NCBI RefSeq assembly: GCF_013249015.1
Contig: NZ_JABRPL010000002.1
Location: 186,001 to 250,000, forward strand
Length of the DNA stretch: 64,000 nucleotides
From: Rathayibacter agropyri
Lineage (GTDB): Bacteria; Actinomycetota; Actinomycetes; Actinomycetales; Microbacteriaceae
Direction of reading: 5' to 3'
Shown: positions 1 to 8,213 of the stretch, piece after piece
Numbering within the stretch: the first letter of the stretch is position 1
Layout: each line of letters opens with the position of its first letter
Notes under the pieces: model-generated
What the model saw: the letters and a program-made list of their open reading frames with translations, nothing else
Database searches by the model: none
What the model was told of the DNA's origin: nothing
Position numbers and translations under genes: made by a program

Positions 1-804
1 CTCGAAGCCCTTCGCTTGCTCGCGGACGATGTCCAACGAGGTCGCCGCGGGGTCGATCGCTCCGTCAAGCACAAGCCGTCCGACGCGGTCCGGGAACAGG
101 CCAGCGTACGTGGCGCCGAGGTAGGTGCCGTAGGAATACCCGAGGTAATTCAGGGTCTTGTCGCCGAGCGCCGCGCGCAGGACGTCCAGATCGCGCGCGG
201 CGTTGGGAGTGCCCACCTCGGGCAGGAGGGAGCCGCTGCGCTGCTCGCACCCGGCGGCAAACGCCGCGGCCGAGGTCCGCTGGGCCTGGATCCACTCGTC
301 GCTACCGCGCTCGCCCGGTGTGATGCCGTAGAGGTAGGAGTCGAGGCCGGGGCCGTCAAGGCATGACACAGCAGTCGAGGCTCCCACGCCGCGGGGATCG
401 AAGCCGACCACGTCGTAGCGTGCGGCGAGCCGGGAATCGACCGCGAACTTGGCGCTGTTGCGGATGAAGTCGACGCCCGAGCCGCCTGGTCCGCCGGGGT
501 TGACCAGGAGGGAGCCGAGAGCGGGGCCTTCCGTCGCGGGCCGGCGCACAAGTGCGATCGACGCAGTGTCACCGGTCGGCTCGTCCCAATCGAGCGGGAC
601 CGTCGCGGTGGCGCAGAGGGCTCCGTCGCCGCAGTCGTCCCAGACGAGGACCTGCGAGTAGTAGCGAGCGAGGTCGGCGTCGACGCTTTGCGGCGCCGGC
701 GTGGAGGTCTTCTCGACGGTCGGACCAGGCGCGAAGCAGGCCGTCAGGAGAGGGACGACCACGACGAGGGCCGCGAGCGACCAGGAGCGGCGAGCGCGCA
801 TCAT
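1..804 (-). CDS. Secreted alpha/beta hydrolase, TAP (tripeptidyl aminopeptidase) family lipoprotein, 3' part missing
   Basis: This frame is open from an ATG at 804 to the left edge, so only the N-terminal ~268 residues are seen. The protein starts with a short basic stretch and a hydrophobic segment ending in a lipobox (LTAC), which predicts an exported lipoprotein. After it come the TAP-family signatures: an oxyanion-loop motif (NPGGPGGSG), a GFDPRGVG strand, and the nucleophile elbow GYSYGTYLG at about residue 220. Known relatives are Streptomyces tripeptidyl aminopeptidases and mycobacterial SlpD/CaeA-type hydrolases, which cut short peptides or esters outside the cell. The start overlaps the holB stop as ATGA, so the gene is probably translationally coupled and is the last of the topA-tmk-holB run. 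Substrate is not predictable. Confidence 0.9.
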   Translation of the reverse strand, partial: MMRARRSWSLAALVVVVPLLTACFAPGPTVEKTSTPAPQSVDADLARYYSQVLVWDDCGDGALCATATVPLDWDEPTGDTASIALVRRPATEGPALGSLLVNPGGPGGSGVDFIRNSAKFAVDSRLAARYDVVGFDPRGVGASTAVSCLDGPGLDSYLYGITPGERGSDEWIQAQRTSAAAFAAGCEQRSGSLLPEVGTPNAARDLDVLRAALGDKTLNYLGYSYGTYLGATYAGLFPDRVGRLVLDGAIDPAATSLDIVREQAKGFE

Positions 805-1967
805 GCCGCCACCGCCCGGCGAGCAGCGACGACCAGCATCGCCTCGAGGGCGAGCACCGGGGAGACGTTGGCGTCGATCCGCTGACGAGCAGTGCCAACG
901 GCGTCGAGCACGTCCAGGGTGCGCTCGGGCGAAGTGGAGTCGGCGAGAGCGCTCATCTCCGGCCGCACCTCCTCGTTGATCACTCCCCCGGGTGCTCCGA
1001 GCTGGAGGCGAACGACATCGCGGTAGAGGGAGAGCAAGTCGACGAGGATACGGTCGAGACCGTCGCGGAGGCTACGAGTCGCCCGCCGCTTCTGGTCCTC
1101 CTCGAGCGCCCGCAGTTGCGAGCGGAGCTGCGCGGGGACCGTGCCGCCCGGTTCGACGCCGAGGGAGTGCAGAGCTTGCTGCCGCTCCACCTCGTCGCGC
1201 TCGAGCGTGATCGCTTTCGCATCCTCGGTCGCGACCTCGATCATCCGGGCCGCTCCGAGGACCGCGTCCGAGACTCCCCGCAGGCGCAGGGCGATCCGGA
1301 GCGTCTCCTCGCGCCGCTCGCGGGCGTTCGCGTCGGTCGCGAGCCTGTGTGCCATCCCGATGTGACTTTGCGCCTGACGCGCAGCTCGCTCCGCAGTCGC
1401 GGCGTCGACCCCGTCGCGACGCTGCAGCAGCCCGGCCACGTCGTCGACACTCGGCACCCGGAGGCGTACCGAGCGCGTCCGGGAGCGGATCGTGGGCAGG
1501 AGGTCGGCCTCGCTTGGCGCGCAGAGGATCCACACAGTGCGCTCCGGCGGCTCTTCGAGCGCCTTCAGCAGAACGTTGGAGGTGCGCTCGCTCATCCGAT
1601 CGGCGTCCTCGATCACCATGACGCGGTAGCGCGAAATCGAGGGCGAGTACTGAGAACTGCTGACCAGCCGACGGACCTCGTCGATCGAGATGATGACGCG
1701 TTCGGTCGTCAGGACCGAGAGGTCGGGATGCGAGCGCGCCGCGACCTGGCGGCAGTCGGGGCACTCGCCGCAGCCGCCACTCCGGCACAGCAGCGCGGCG
1801 GCGAAGGCGTAGGCGAGGTTCGAGCGGCCAGATCCCGGTGGACCGGTGAGCAGCCAGGAGTGCGTCATCGAGGCCGACTCGTGCCCGCTGTCATTCCGAG
1901 GCGTGGAGGCATCCTGTAGTGCCCCAATAGCGTGTTCCTGCCCGATGAGTTGGCTCCAGACCTTCAT
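801..1967 (-). CDS. holB: DNA polymerase III subunit delta'
   Basis: 388 residues. It is the clamp-loader delta' subunit, which with the DnaX and delta subunits opens the sliding clamp in the replisome. Visible features are an AAA+ fold with P-loop GPPGSGRS (residues 42-49, where the usual Lys is Arg, as is common in non-hydrolysing delta' subunits), a four-Cys zinc module at C61, C66, C69 and C72, a VIEDAD Walker B-like strand, and an SRTR arginine-finger-type segment. It lies 9 bp downstream of tmk and overlaps the following hydrolase by 4 bp. The order topA-tmk-holB matches other actinobacteria. Confidence 0.95.
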   Translation of the reverse strand: MKVWSQLIGQEHAIGALQDASTPRNDSGHESASMTHSWLLTGPPGSGRSNLAYAFAAALLCRSGGCGECPDCRQVAARSHPDLSVLTTERVIISIDEVRRLVSSSQYSPSISRYRVMVIEDADRMSERTSNVLLKALEEPPERTVWILCAPSEADLLPTIRSRTRSVRLRVPSVDDVAGLLQRRDGVDAATAERAARQAQSHIGMAHRLATDANARERREETLRIALRLRGVSDAVLGAARMIEVATEDAKAITLERDEVERQQALHSLGVEPGGTVPAQLRSQLRALEEDQKRRATRSLRDGLDRILVDLLSLYRDVVRLQLGAPGGVINEEVRPEMSALADSTSPERTLDVLDAVGTARQRIDANVSPVLALEAMLVVAARRAVAA

Positions 1968-1976
1968 GCGACCAGG

Positions 1977-2621
1977 TTAACCACGGGCGCTGACAGTGCG
2001 CCGCCCGAGGCGCGTCTCGACGCGGGCGCGCACCTGCTCGGCGATGGCGGAGACGGACAGCGCGGCATCAACCACGAGGAACCGCTCGGGGTCACCCTCG
2101 GCGATGGCGAGGAAGGCCAATCGGACGCGCTCGTGGAACTCCTCCTTCTCGGCCTCCAACCGGTCGAAGCGGGTGCGTGCCGAATCGATGCGCGTGCGTG
2201 CGAGGGAGGGGTCCAGATCGAGCAGCACCGTGAGATCGGGGCGGAGGTCCTGCGTCGCCCACTCCGACAGCGCGCGGACCTCGCCTGCATCCAGCACGCG
2301 CCCGGCGCCCTGGTAGGCGACGGAGGAGTCGATGTAACGGTCCTGCACAACCACCTCACCCCGCTCAAGCGCCGGGCGGACCAGCGTGCCGATGTGCTGT
2401 GCGCGGTCTGCGGCGTAGAGCATCGCCTCGGCGCGCGGATCGATTTCGCCGCGGTGGTGCAGGACGATCTCGCGGATCTGAACGCCGACGTCTGTGCCGC
2501 CGGGCTCGCGGGTGCGCACCACTGTCTCGCCGCGCGCTCCCAGCCATTCTTCGAGCAGCCGGGCCTGGGTGGTCTTGCCCGTGCCGTCTCCGCCCTCCAG
2601 GGTGACGAACAGCCCGGTCAC
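1977..2621 (-). CDS. tmk: Thymidylate kinase (dTMP kinase)
   Basis: 214 residues, normal for the family. It phosphorylates dTMP to dTDP in the cytoplasm for DNA synthesis. The P-loop GGDGTGKTT (residues 10-18), the REPGGT motif and the DR(Y) motif in VQDRYIDSSVAYQG are all present. The GTG start at 2621 overlaps the topA stop (GTGA), so it is coupled to topA, and it is followed closely by holB. Confidence 0.96.
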   Translation of the reverse strand: MTGLFVTLEGGDGTGKTTQARLLEEWLGARGETVVRTREPGGTDVGVQIREIVLHHRGEIDPRAEAMLYAADRAQHIGTLVRPALERGEVVVQDRYIDSSVAYQGAGRVLDAGEVRALSEWATQDLRPDLTVLLDLDPSLARTRIDSARTRFDRLEAEKEEFHERVRLAFLAIAEGDPERFLVVDAALSVSAIAEQVRARVETRLGRRTVSARG

Positions 2622-5461
2622 GACTCCGTGGCGCCCGTCGTCCCGGGAGCGGAACCCTTCTTGGCGGTTGTCGTCTTTGTTGCTGGCTTCTTCTCGGCGG
2701 TCGCCTTCGCGGCGGTCGTCTTCGCGGCGGTCGCCTTCGTTGCCGTCGCCTTCGCCTTCGCGGCCGTCTTCTTAGCCGGCGGCCGCTTAGCGGGCGCCTT
2801 CTTGGCCGGTCCCTTGGCCCGCTTGTCAGCGAGCATCTGGACCGCCTGCTCGAAGTCGATCTCCTCGATCGTCAGACCCTTCGAGATCGTGACATTGGTC
2901 TCACCATCGGTCACGTAGGCGCCAAAGCGACCGTCACGGATGCGGATCGGTTTGCCGCTCACGGGGTCGGCTTCGAACTCCTTGAGAGCGCTCGAGGCGC
3001 GGCGTGCGCCGTACTTAGGCTGCGCGAAGATCTCGAGCGCCGTCGGCAGATCGACCTCGAAGATCTGGTCCTCGCTCGTCAATGACCGGCTGTCGGTGCC
3101 CTTCTTGATGTAGGGACCGTACCGCCCGTTCTGCGCGGTGATCGGCTCGCCGCTCTCGGGATCCTCTCCTACCGTGCGGGGCAGGTCGAGCAGGCGCAGC
3201 GCTGTCGCCAGGTCGATCGACGCGACGTCCATCGACTTGAACAGGGAGGAGGTGCGCGGCTTCACGACGGCCGGCTTCTTGGCACCGCGTTTGGCGGGTG
3301 CCGACTCGACGACTTCTCCAGTGGTGGGGTCGGCGGTCGTCTCGGGTTCGGGATCGGTCTCGGTGACGTACGGGCCGAACCGGCCGTCCTTGACGACCAC
3401 GGTCTTGCCCGTCTCGGGGTTGCTGCCGAGCACGCGGTCCGTCTGCACGGGCGCGTCAACGAGTTCCCGCGCCTTGGCGGGGGTGAGTTCGTCGGGTGCG
3501 AGTTCGAGCGGCAGGTTCACCCGGCGGGGCGTCTCCTGCCCCTCCTCCTGCGCGACTTCGAGATAGGGCCCGTACTTGCCAATCCGCAGGGTGATGTCAT
3601 CGGTGATCTTGAGCGAGTTGATGCTCTTCGCGTCGATCTCGCCGAGGTTGTCGACGACGTGACGGAGCCCGGGGTGAGTGCCGCCGCCGAAGTAGAAGCG
3701 GTTGAGCCACGAAACGCGGTCCTCCTCGCCGCCGGCGATCCGGTCGAGATCACCCTCCATCTCGGCGGTGAAGTCGTATTCGACCAGGTCGGAGAAGAAA
3801 TCCTCGAGCAGGCGCACGACGGAGAAGGCGATCCAGTTGGGCACGAGCGCCGTGCCACGGGGGGTGACGTAGCCACGATCGACAATGGTGGAGATGATCG
3901 AGGCATAGGTCGACGGGCGCCCGATCCCCAACTCTTCGAGCGACTTGACGAGGCTGGCCTCCGTGTAGCGCGGGGGCGGCGAGGTCTCGTGGCCCTTGGC
4001 CTCGACCTCCGCGACGACCAGACGCTGGCCGACCTCGAGCGGAGGCAACTTGGCGTCTTTCTCGTCGCGGGCGCCGTGGCGCTCCTCGTCGCGGCCCTCT
4101 TCGTATGCGAGGAGGAAGCCGCGGAAGGTGATGACGGTGCCGGATGCAGTGAACTCGGCGGTCTGAGCGGCATCACCCGCGGGCTCGGCCAGGAGCGTCA
4201 CCGTCGCCGTCGACCCCTTCGCGTCGGCCATCTGCGAGGCGACGGTGCGCTTCCAGATGAGCTCGTAGAGGCGCAGATCGTTGCCACGGAGGGTTCCCGA
4301 AAGCTGGTCGGGAGTGCGGAGCGTCTCACCTGCGGGGCGGATCGCCTCGTGCGCCTCTTGCGCGTTTTTGTTCTTACCGGAGTAGAGACGCGGCTTGTCG
4401 GGCACCGTCTCGGCCCCGTAGAGGGACGCCGCCTGGGTCCGCGCCGCATTCAGCGCCTGCTGCGAGAGCCCGGGCGAGTCGGTCCTCATATAGGTGATGA
4501 AGCCGTTCTCGTAGAGCGACTGCGCGACGCTCATCGTCTGGCGCGCCGAGAAGCGAAGCTTGCGCGCCGCCTCCTGCTGAAGCGTAGAGGTGGTGAACGG
4601 GGCTGCGGGACGGCGCGAGTAGGGCTTGGACTCAAGGCTCGACACCTGCACGGTGGTGGCCGGGTCACGCAGCGCCAGCGCGAGCGCGCTGGCGCCCGTC
4701 TCATCGAGTACGGTCACGTCGCTCTTCAGCTGCCCGCGATCGTCAAAGTCGCGTCCGCTTCCGACACGCTTGCCGTCGAGCCGCGCCAGGCGAGCGTCGA
4801 AGCCCGCCGCCACATCGGACTCAGGGGCGAGCACGGTCGCGAGGTCCCAGTAGCTCGCCGAAACGAAGGCAAGACGCTCGCGCTCACGGTCGACGACCAG
4901 GCGGGTCGCCGCCGACTGCACGCGACCGGCGGACAACCCGGGGCCAACCTTGCGCCACAGGACAGGGGAGATCTCGTATCCGTACAGCCGGTCGAGGATG
5001 CGGCGGGTCTCCTGCGCATCGACGAGGGACGTGTCGATATCACGGGTGTTGTCGCGGGCCTTCTGGATCGCGTCCTTCGTGATCTCGTGGAAGACCATGC
5101 GGTGCACAGGCACCTTGGGCTTCAGTTCTTCGAGGAGATGCCACGCGATGGCCTCGCCTTCGCGATCCTCATCAGTGGCGAGGTAGAGCTCGTCGGCGTT
5201 CTTCAGGGCGCGTTTGAGGTCGGCGACAGTCTTCTTCTTCTGGTCGGAGACGACGTAGTACGGCTCGAAGCCGTTGTCGACGTCGACGGAGAACTTGCCC
5301 AGCGGGCCCTTTTTCAGCTCCGCAGGCAGGTTCTTCGGCTCAATGAGGTCGCGGATGTGCCCGACAGAAGCGAGCACCTCGTACCCGTCACCCAGGTACT
5401 GGGCGATGGTCTTGGCTTTCGCCGGCGACTCGACGATCACCAGCTTCTTCGTGCCGGACAC
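2618..5461 (-). CDS. topA: DNA topoisomerase I (type IA)
   Basis: 947 residues. It relaxes negative supercoils through a single-strand break. The Toprim domain starts at once (KLVIVESPAKAKTI), and the catalytic Tyr lies in GFITYMRTDS at about residue 325. The C-terminal half carries several GRFGPYV-type repeats typical of actinobacterial TopoI, then a long Lys/Ala/Pro-rich tail that probably binds DNA. The frame stays open further upstream, but I place the start at the GTG at 5461 because GAGGAG lies 4 nt before it and the Toprim domain begins directly after. It heads the topA-tmk-holB-hydrolase cluster. Confidence 0.95.
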   Translation of the reverse strand: MSGTKKLVIVESPAKAKTIAQYLGDGYEVLASVGHIRDLIEPKNLPAELKKGPLGKFSVDVDNGFEPYYVVSDQKKKTVADLKRALKNADELYLATDEDREGEAIAWHLLEELKPKVPVHRMVFHEITKDAIQKARDNTRDIDTSLVDAQETRRILDRLYGYEISPVLWRKVGPGLSAGRVQSAATRLVVDRERERLAFVSASYWDLATVLAPESDVAAGFDARLARLDGKRVGSGRDFDDRGQLKSDVTVLDETGASALALALRDPATTVQVSSLESKPYSRRPAAPFTTSTLQQEAARKLRFSARQTMSVAQSLYENGFITYMRTDSPGLSQQALNAARTQAASLYGAETVPDKPRLYSGKNKNAQEAHEAIRPAGETLRTPDQLSGTLRGNDLRLYELIWKRTVASQMADAKGSTATVTLLAEPAGDAAQTAEFTASGTVITFRGFLLAYEEGRDEERHGARDEKDAKLPPLEVGQRLVVAEVEAKGHETSPPPRYTEASLVKSLEELGIGRPSTYASIISTIVDRGYVTPRGTALVPNWIAFSVVRLLEDFFSDLVEYDFTAEMEGDLDRIAGGEEDRVSWLNRFYFGGGTHPGLRHVVDNLGEIDAKSINSLKITDDITLRIGKYGPYLEVAQEEGQETPRRVNLPLELAPDELTPAKARELVDAPVQTDRVLGSNPETGKTVVVKDGRFGPYVTETDPEPETTADPTTGEVVESAPAKRGAKKPAVVKPRTSSLFKSMDVASIDLATALRLLDLPRTVGEDPESGEPITAQNGRYGPYIKKGTDSRSLTSEDQIFEVDLPTALEIFAQPKYGARRASSALKEFEADPVSGKPIRIRDGRFGAYVTDGETNVTISKGLTIEEIDFEQAVQMLADKRAKGPAKKAPAKRPPAKKTAAKAKATATKATAAKTTAAKATAEKKPATKTTTAKKGSAPGTTGATES

Positions 5462-5727
5462 AGTTCTCCTCGATTGATGCTGTCGGGTCGGACGACCAGT
5501 GGTCCGATGGTCCCCTGCTGCGGGGAGGCGGTGCGCGGGGACCGGTGCTGCGAACGGCCACGCGTCCGCATCGGCGGGGCGTCCGACAGGCACACCATAC
5601 ACACTGCCCCCGGACGTCCTGTCCCCCTCCCTCTGTCTCGGGGGGCTTCCGACGCCAGGCGGGCGCCCCCTCGACGCCACCAGCTCCGCCTGCGCAGCAT
5701 GGGGTGACGGGCGGCGCCGATCGGCGC
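5462..5727. other. Intergenic region upstream of topA
   Basis: About 265 bp between the topA start and a divergent small ORF. No convincing coding frame is seen. It must hold the topA promoter, but no clear -10/-35 pair stands out. Confidence 0.4.
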
Positions 5728-5988
5728 ATGATGAACGGCATGGCAACGATGCATACCACTACCACTTTCGCCTACACCGCCAAGCTCCTCGACGGTCCGC
5801 TGGAGGGCAAGACCCTCCGCCGCTCTTACGGCGGTGACTCCGCTCCGGCCGCGCGACTCGAAATCGCAGGCGCCCGGAAGGGCTCTCACTATATCTACCT
5901 CCTTTCTGGCGGACTCGAGCACGACGAGGGCGCAGGGTCCCTGCCGACGGCAGCCGCGTACCGCTACCAGCGGCTCAGCTCCGTCTGA
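5728..5988 (+). CDS. Small hypothetical protein (86 aa)
   Basis: The core sequence (FAYTAKLLDGPLEGKTLRRS to the end) looks coding: codon bias is good and a strong hairpin follows directly after the stop. It has no signal peptide, membrane segment or recognised motif. Several in-frame ATGs (5728, 5731, 5740, 5749) are possible starts and none has a good ribosome binding site. It is convergent with the Tad operon. I do not recognise the family and no function can be assigned. Confidence 0.55.
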   Translation: MMNGMATMHTTTTFAYTAKLLDGPLEGKTLRRSYGGDSAPAARLEIAGARKGSHYIYLLSGGLEHDEGAGSLPTAAAYRYQRLSSV

Positions 5989-5990
5989 TC

Positions 5991-6043
5991 GTCGATGCCG
6001 CTCCGTCCGCCTCCCGCGCAGGGGCGAACGGAGCGGCATCGAC
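5991..6043. terminator. Strong hairpin between convergent genes
   Basis: A perfect 16-bp stem (GTCGATGCCGCTCCGT at 5991-6006 with its complement at 6028-6043) and a 21-base loop. It sits 2 bp after the stop of the small plus-strand ORF and just past the end of the minus-strand Tad genes. It can therefore act as a bidirectional terminator. Confidence 0.75.
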
Positions 6044-6060
6044 AACAGCGTTCTCGGACG

Positions 6061-6408
6061 TCATGAGGGCGGCGGTCCGGCCCTCGAGCGCGCCCTCAGC
6101 GGCCCGACCGCGACCTGCACAGACGCGACACTGCCCTCGAAGGTGCAGGTGAGCACGGAGGCTCCGCCCGCCGCCGCGACGCGCTCGGCCTCCGCACAGG
6201 GCTCCCCCGGCACCAGACCCGACCCAACGTCCGCGGCGGCGAGGGCCGACGCGTCCGCCGCTGCCACCGCGCGCTGATGCCCAACGACTACGCCACATCC
6301 GAGGAGCACCGCGGTCGTCACCAGGATCGTGCCCGTAACGACCGCGACCGCGACGATCGACGCCGATCCTTCCTCCTGGGTGGCACCACCGCGCATCAAT
6401 ACCATCAC
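6061..6408 (-). CDS. TadG/Rv3654c-like secretion-locus membrane protein
   Basis: About 115 residues. The N-terminus (EEGSASIVAVAVV) carries the EEGSAS motif followed by one long hydrophobic helix, as in TadE/TadG-type pseudopilins, then an Ala-rich region starting QRAVAAADASALAAAD and a Cys-containing tail. This matches the small 'helicase/secretion neighbourhood TadE-like' proteins at the end of actinobacterial Tad loci. The GTG at 6408 overlaps the previous gene's stop (GTGA); an ATG at 6405 is an equal alternative. It is the last gene of the Tad operon. Confidence 0.8.
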   Translation of the reverse strand: MMVLMRGGATQEEGSASIVAVAVVTGTILVTTAVLLGCGVVVGHQRAVAAADASALAAADVGSGLVPGEPCAEAERVAAAGGASVLTCTFEGSVASVQVAVGPLRARSRAGPPPS

Positions 6409-6758
6409 CGCCCACTCCCCAGCGCGCACGAGCGGAGGGAGACCGGCAGGACCAGCGCCGGGATCGGCTGCAGCGTGGCTCGAACGTCGACACAGACCAG
6501 CCCGTCCCGCTCCTCGGTCGACACCGAGGCCTGAGGTTGTGCGCGGGCGACCGGCGCTCGCGGATCGTCGCCCCGAGCGGCCGAGCGCGCCCCGTCGGCC
6601 GCCGCATTGATGAGCCGCACGTACTGCGCCGCGGAGGCCACCGAGCCCAGGCACAGTGCCAGCACCGCTACGACCGCTGGCAGCACCAGTGCAAGCTCGG
6701 CGGTAGCCGAGCCCTCCTCCTGCGCGAGTCGTCCGCGAAGGATTGCACCCGCCCTCAT
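6405..6758 (-). CDS. TadE-like pseudopilin
   Basis: 117 residues. After a short basic N-terminus there is an EEGSATAELALVLP signature directly before a ~20-residue hydrophobic helix. This is the class of TadE pseudopilins processed by a TadV-type prepilin peptidase. The remainder is a small extracytoplasmic domain. The ATG at 6758 overlaps the stop of the DUF4244 gene (ATGA), so all three small pilin-like genes are coupled. The frame stays open upstream, but the ATG overlap and the domain position favour this start. Confidence 0.85.
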   Translation of the reverse strand: MRAGAILRGRLAQEEGSATAELALVLPAVVAVLALCLGSVASAAQYVRLINAAADGARSAARGDDPRAPVARAQPQASVSTEERDGLVCVDVRATLQPIPALVLPVSLRSCALGSGR

Positions 6759-7027
6759 CCCGCTGCCGTGAGCGCTCGTGTGACCAAATCGGTCAGAATC
6801 CCCCGCACCTCGTCGCCCTTGAGGATCACTACCAGCAGTCCCGCGAAGCCGACCGCGGCCATCGTCGCAATTGCGTACTCCGCGGTCGCCGATCCCTCCT
6901 CGTCTCCCAGCACGCTCCCGCACGACCCCAAAGACCCGCTCCCGTCACCGTCCAGCCGCAAACTCTCGGACCATGGCTCCTTCTTCCTGCTGCCCCTACT
7001 GTGCATCGCGCTCTCGCCACTCATCAT
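6755..7027 (-). CDS. DUF4244 protein, probable Flp-type major pilin of the Tad locus
   Basis: 90 residues from ATG 7027 (ATG 7024 and 7006 are alternatives; GGAG lies 5 nt before 7027). It has a charged leader, then DEEGSATAEYAIATMAAVGFAG, the typical Flp prepilin layout: a cleavage region, a Glu at +5 of the helix and a hydrophobic segment. DUF4244 proteins occupy the same place in other actinobacterial Tad operons and are thought to be the structural pilin. It lies between the TadB/C-like gene and the two TadE-like genes. A prepilin peptidase is not seen in this window. Confidence 0.8.
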   Translation of the reverse strand: MMSGESAMHSRGSRKKEPWSESLRLDGDGSGSLGSCGSVLGDEEGSATAEYAIATMAAVGFAGLLVVILKGDEVRGILTDLVTRALTAAG

Positions 7028-7160
7028 CTCGCTCCATTCCCGCCCCGTCTCGTGCCCCCTTCTCCGAGGATCGTGGACCGCCGGCGGCCGTGGGGCTCAC
7101 ACCTCCGATCAGTGGAGGCGTTGAGAATCCGGCCCCTGTGGAGGAGTAACCGCGGCCCTT

Positions 7161-8213
7161 TCACGTCGTCACCGAGAAGGTCGAGAGGAGCACCGACACC
7201 ACCATCGGAGCAACCCCGAGCAGCAGGAATGCCGGGAGGACGCACACCCCCAGCGGCAGCATCAACGTCACCCCCAGCCGAGCCGCGCGCTCCCGCGCGA
7301 CTGAGGCAGCGCGCGCCCGCACCAACGCCGCCTCACTGCGCACAAGGCGCCCCGCGGGCACCCCCGCCGCCATCGAGAGGGCCAGCACCGCCTCGCCATC
7401 GGCCAGTGCTTGCTCGCCCGTGCTGATCCCACATTCCGCCAGCGCCTCGATCACCCGGTGTCGAGCGGAGTCGATGGAGCCGCCTCCAGCCAGCGCGACC
7501 GCCAGCAGGTCGAGCGCGAGCCCGGGAGCAGGGTCGCCGGTGGACGCGGCCCGAACCAGCCGTCGGGTCCACGCATGGGCGGCCGCCATCAACCCCAGAC
7601 CGCCCACGAGGCAGACGAGACCGGGAGCCGTGCCGACGAGCACTGCGAGGACGTCGAACCCGAGCAGAGCACCCAGCCCGATCGCCGCGACCGGGAGCGC
7701 GCTCACCACGCGTCCGGTCGCGGACGGACCGGCGAGCGCCACCTCGATGTCGCGTCGGGCCCGCGCCAGCTCTCTTAGCGACTCCGCCAGCGCGCTCAAA
7801 GCCGCCGCGACGGGAGCACCGGAGTCGGCCGCCACTCGCCAGCACGCAGCGAGCGCCGCCCACGCCGTCTCCTCCCCGGCATCGGTCGGCCCGCTGCGGC
7901 GCTTCGCGCTACCACCAGATGGACCTCCGCGACCCAGCACCGCAGGCCCCCGCGGCAGACGACGGCCTGCCGAGCGGGGCGCCCGTCGTGACGCCGGACG
8001 CCCCCGAAGCAACGCCACCGATACATCACCACCGCGAGCTGCCTCCTCCGCCACGGCACGCAACAGACGGCGCCGCCGGACAACCCCGCGCCCCGAGCCC
8101 TCCGCCGCCGCGAGATGACCCAGCGCGGATCCCGGAGCGATCCCCGCCGCGAGGAGCACCGCGAGCCGCTGTACGATCGCGGCGACCTCGTCAAGCCCGT
8201 CTCCGCCGCTCAC
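7161..8213 (-). CDS. Type II secretion F-family membrane protein, TadB/TadC-like fusion
   Basis: 350 residues. It forms the inner-membrane platform of the Tad pilus assembly machine. Two F-type regions can be read. The first runs from the N-terminus (EVAAIVQRLAVLLAAGIAPGSAL) through a hydrophobic pair near the middle. The second starts at GDPAPGLALDLLAVALAGGGSI and ends with two C-terminal helices. In many actinobacteria these are two genes, tadB and tadC; here they appear joined. The GTG at 8213 overlaps the tadA stop (GTGA). The open frame extends further upstream but only antisense to tadA, so that part is not used. Confidence 0.85.
   Translation of the reverse strand: MSGGDGLDEVAAIVQRLAVLLAAGIAPGSALGHLAAAEGSGRGVVRRRRLLRAVAEEAARGGDVSVALLRGRPASRRAPRSAGRRLPRGPAVLGRGGPSGGSAKRRSGPTDAGEETAWAALAACWRVAADSGAPVAAALSALAESLRELARARRDIEVALAGPSATGRVVSALPVAAIGLGALLGFDVLAVLVGTAPGLVCLVGGLGLMAAAHAWTRRLVRAASTGDPAPGLALDLLAVALAGGGSIDSARHRVIEALAECGISTGEQALADGEAVLALSMAAGVPAGRLVRSEAALVRARAASVARERAARLGVTLMLPLGVCVLPAFLLLGVAPMVVSVLLSTFSVTT

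Noticed and set aside
552-1919. 455-aa plus-strand open frame across holB
   Set aside because: It is antisense to the clear DNA polymerase III delta' gene and has a shadow composition (Arg/Gly/Pro-rich) without any family motif.
3659-5707. 682-aa plus-strand open frame across topA
   Set aside because: It is opposite topA, whose motifs are complete; the antisense frame is open only because of GC-rich codon bias.
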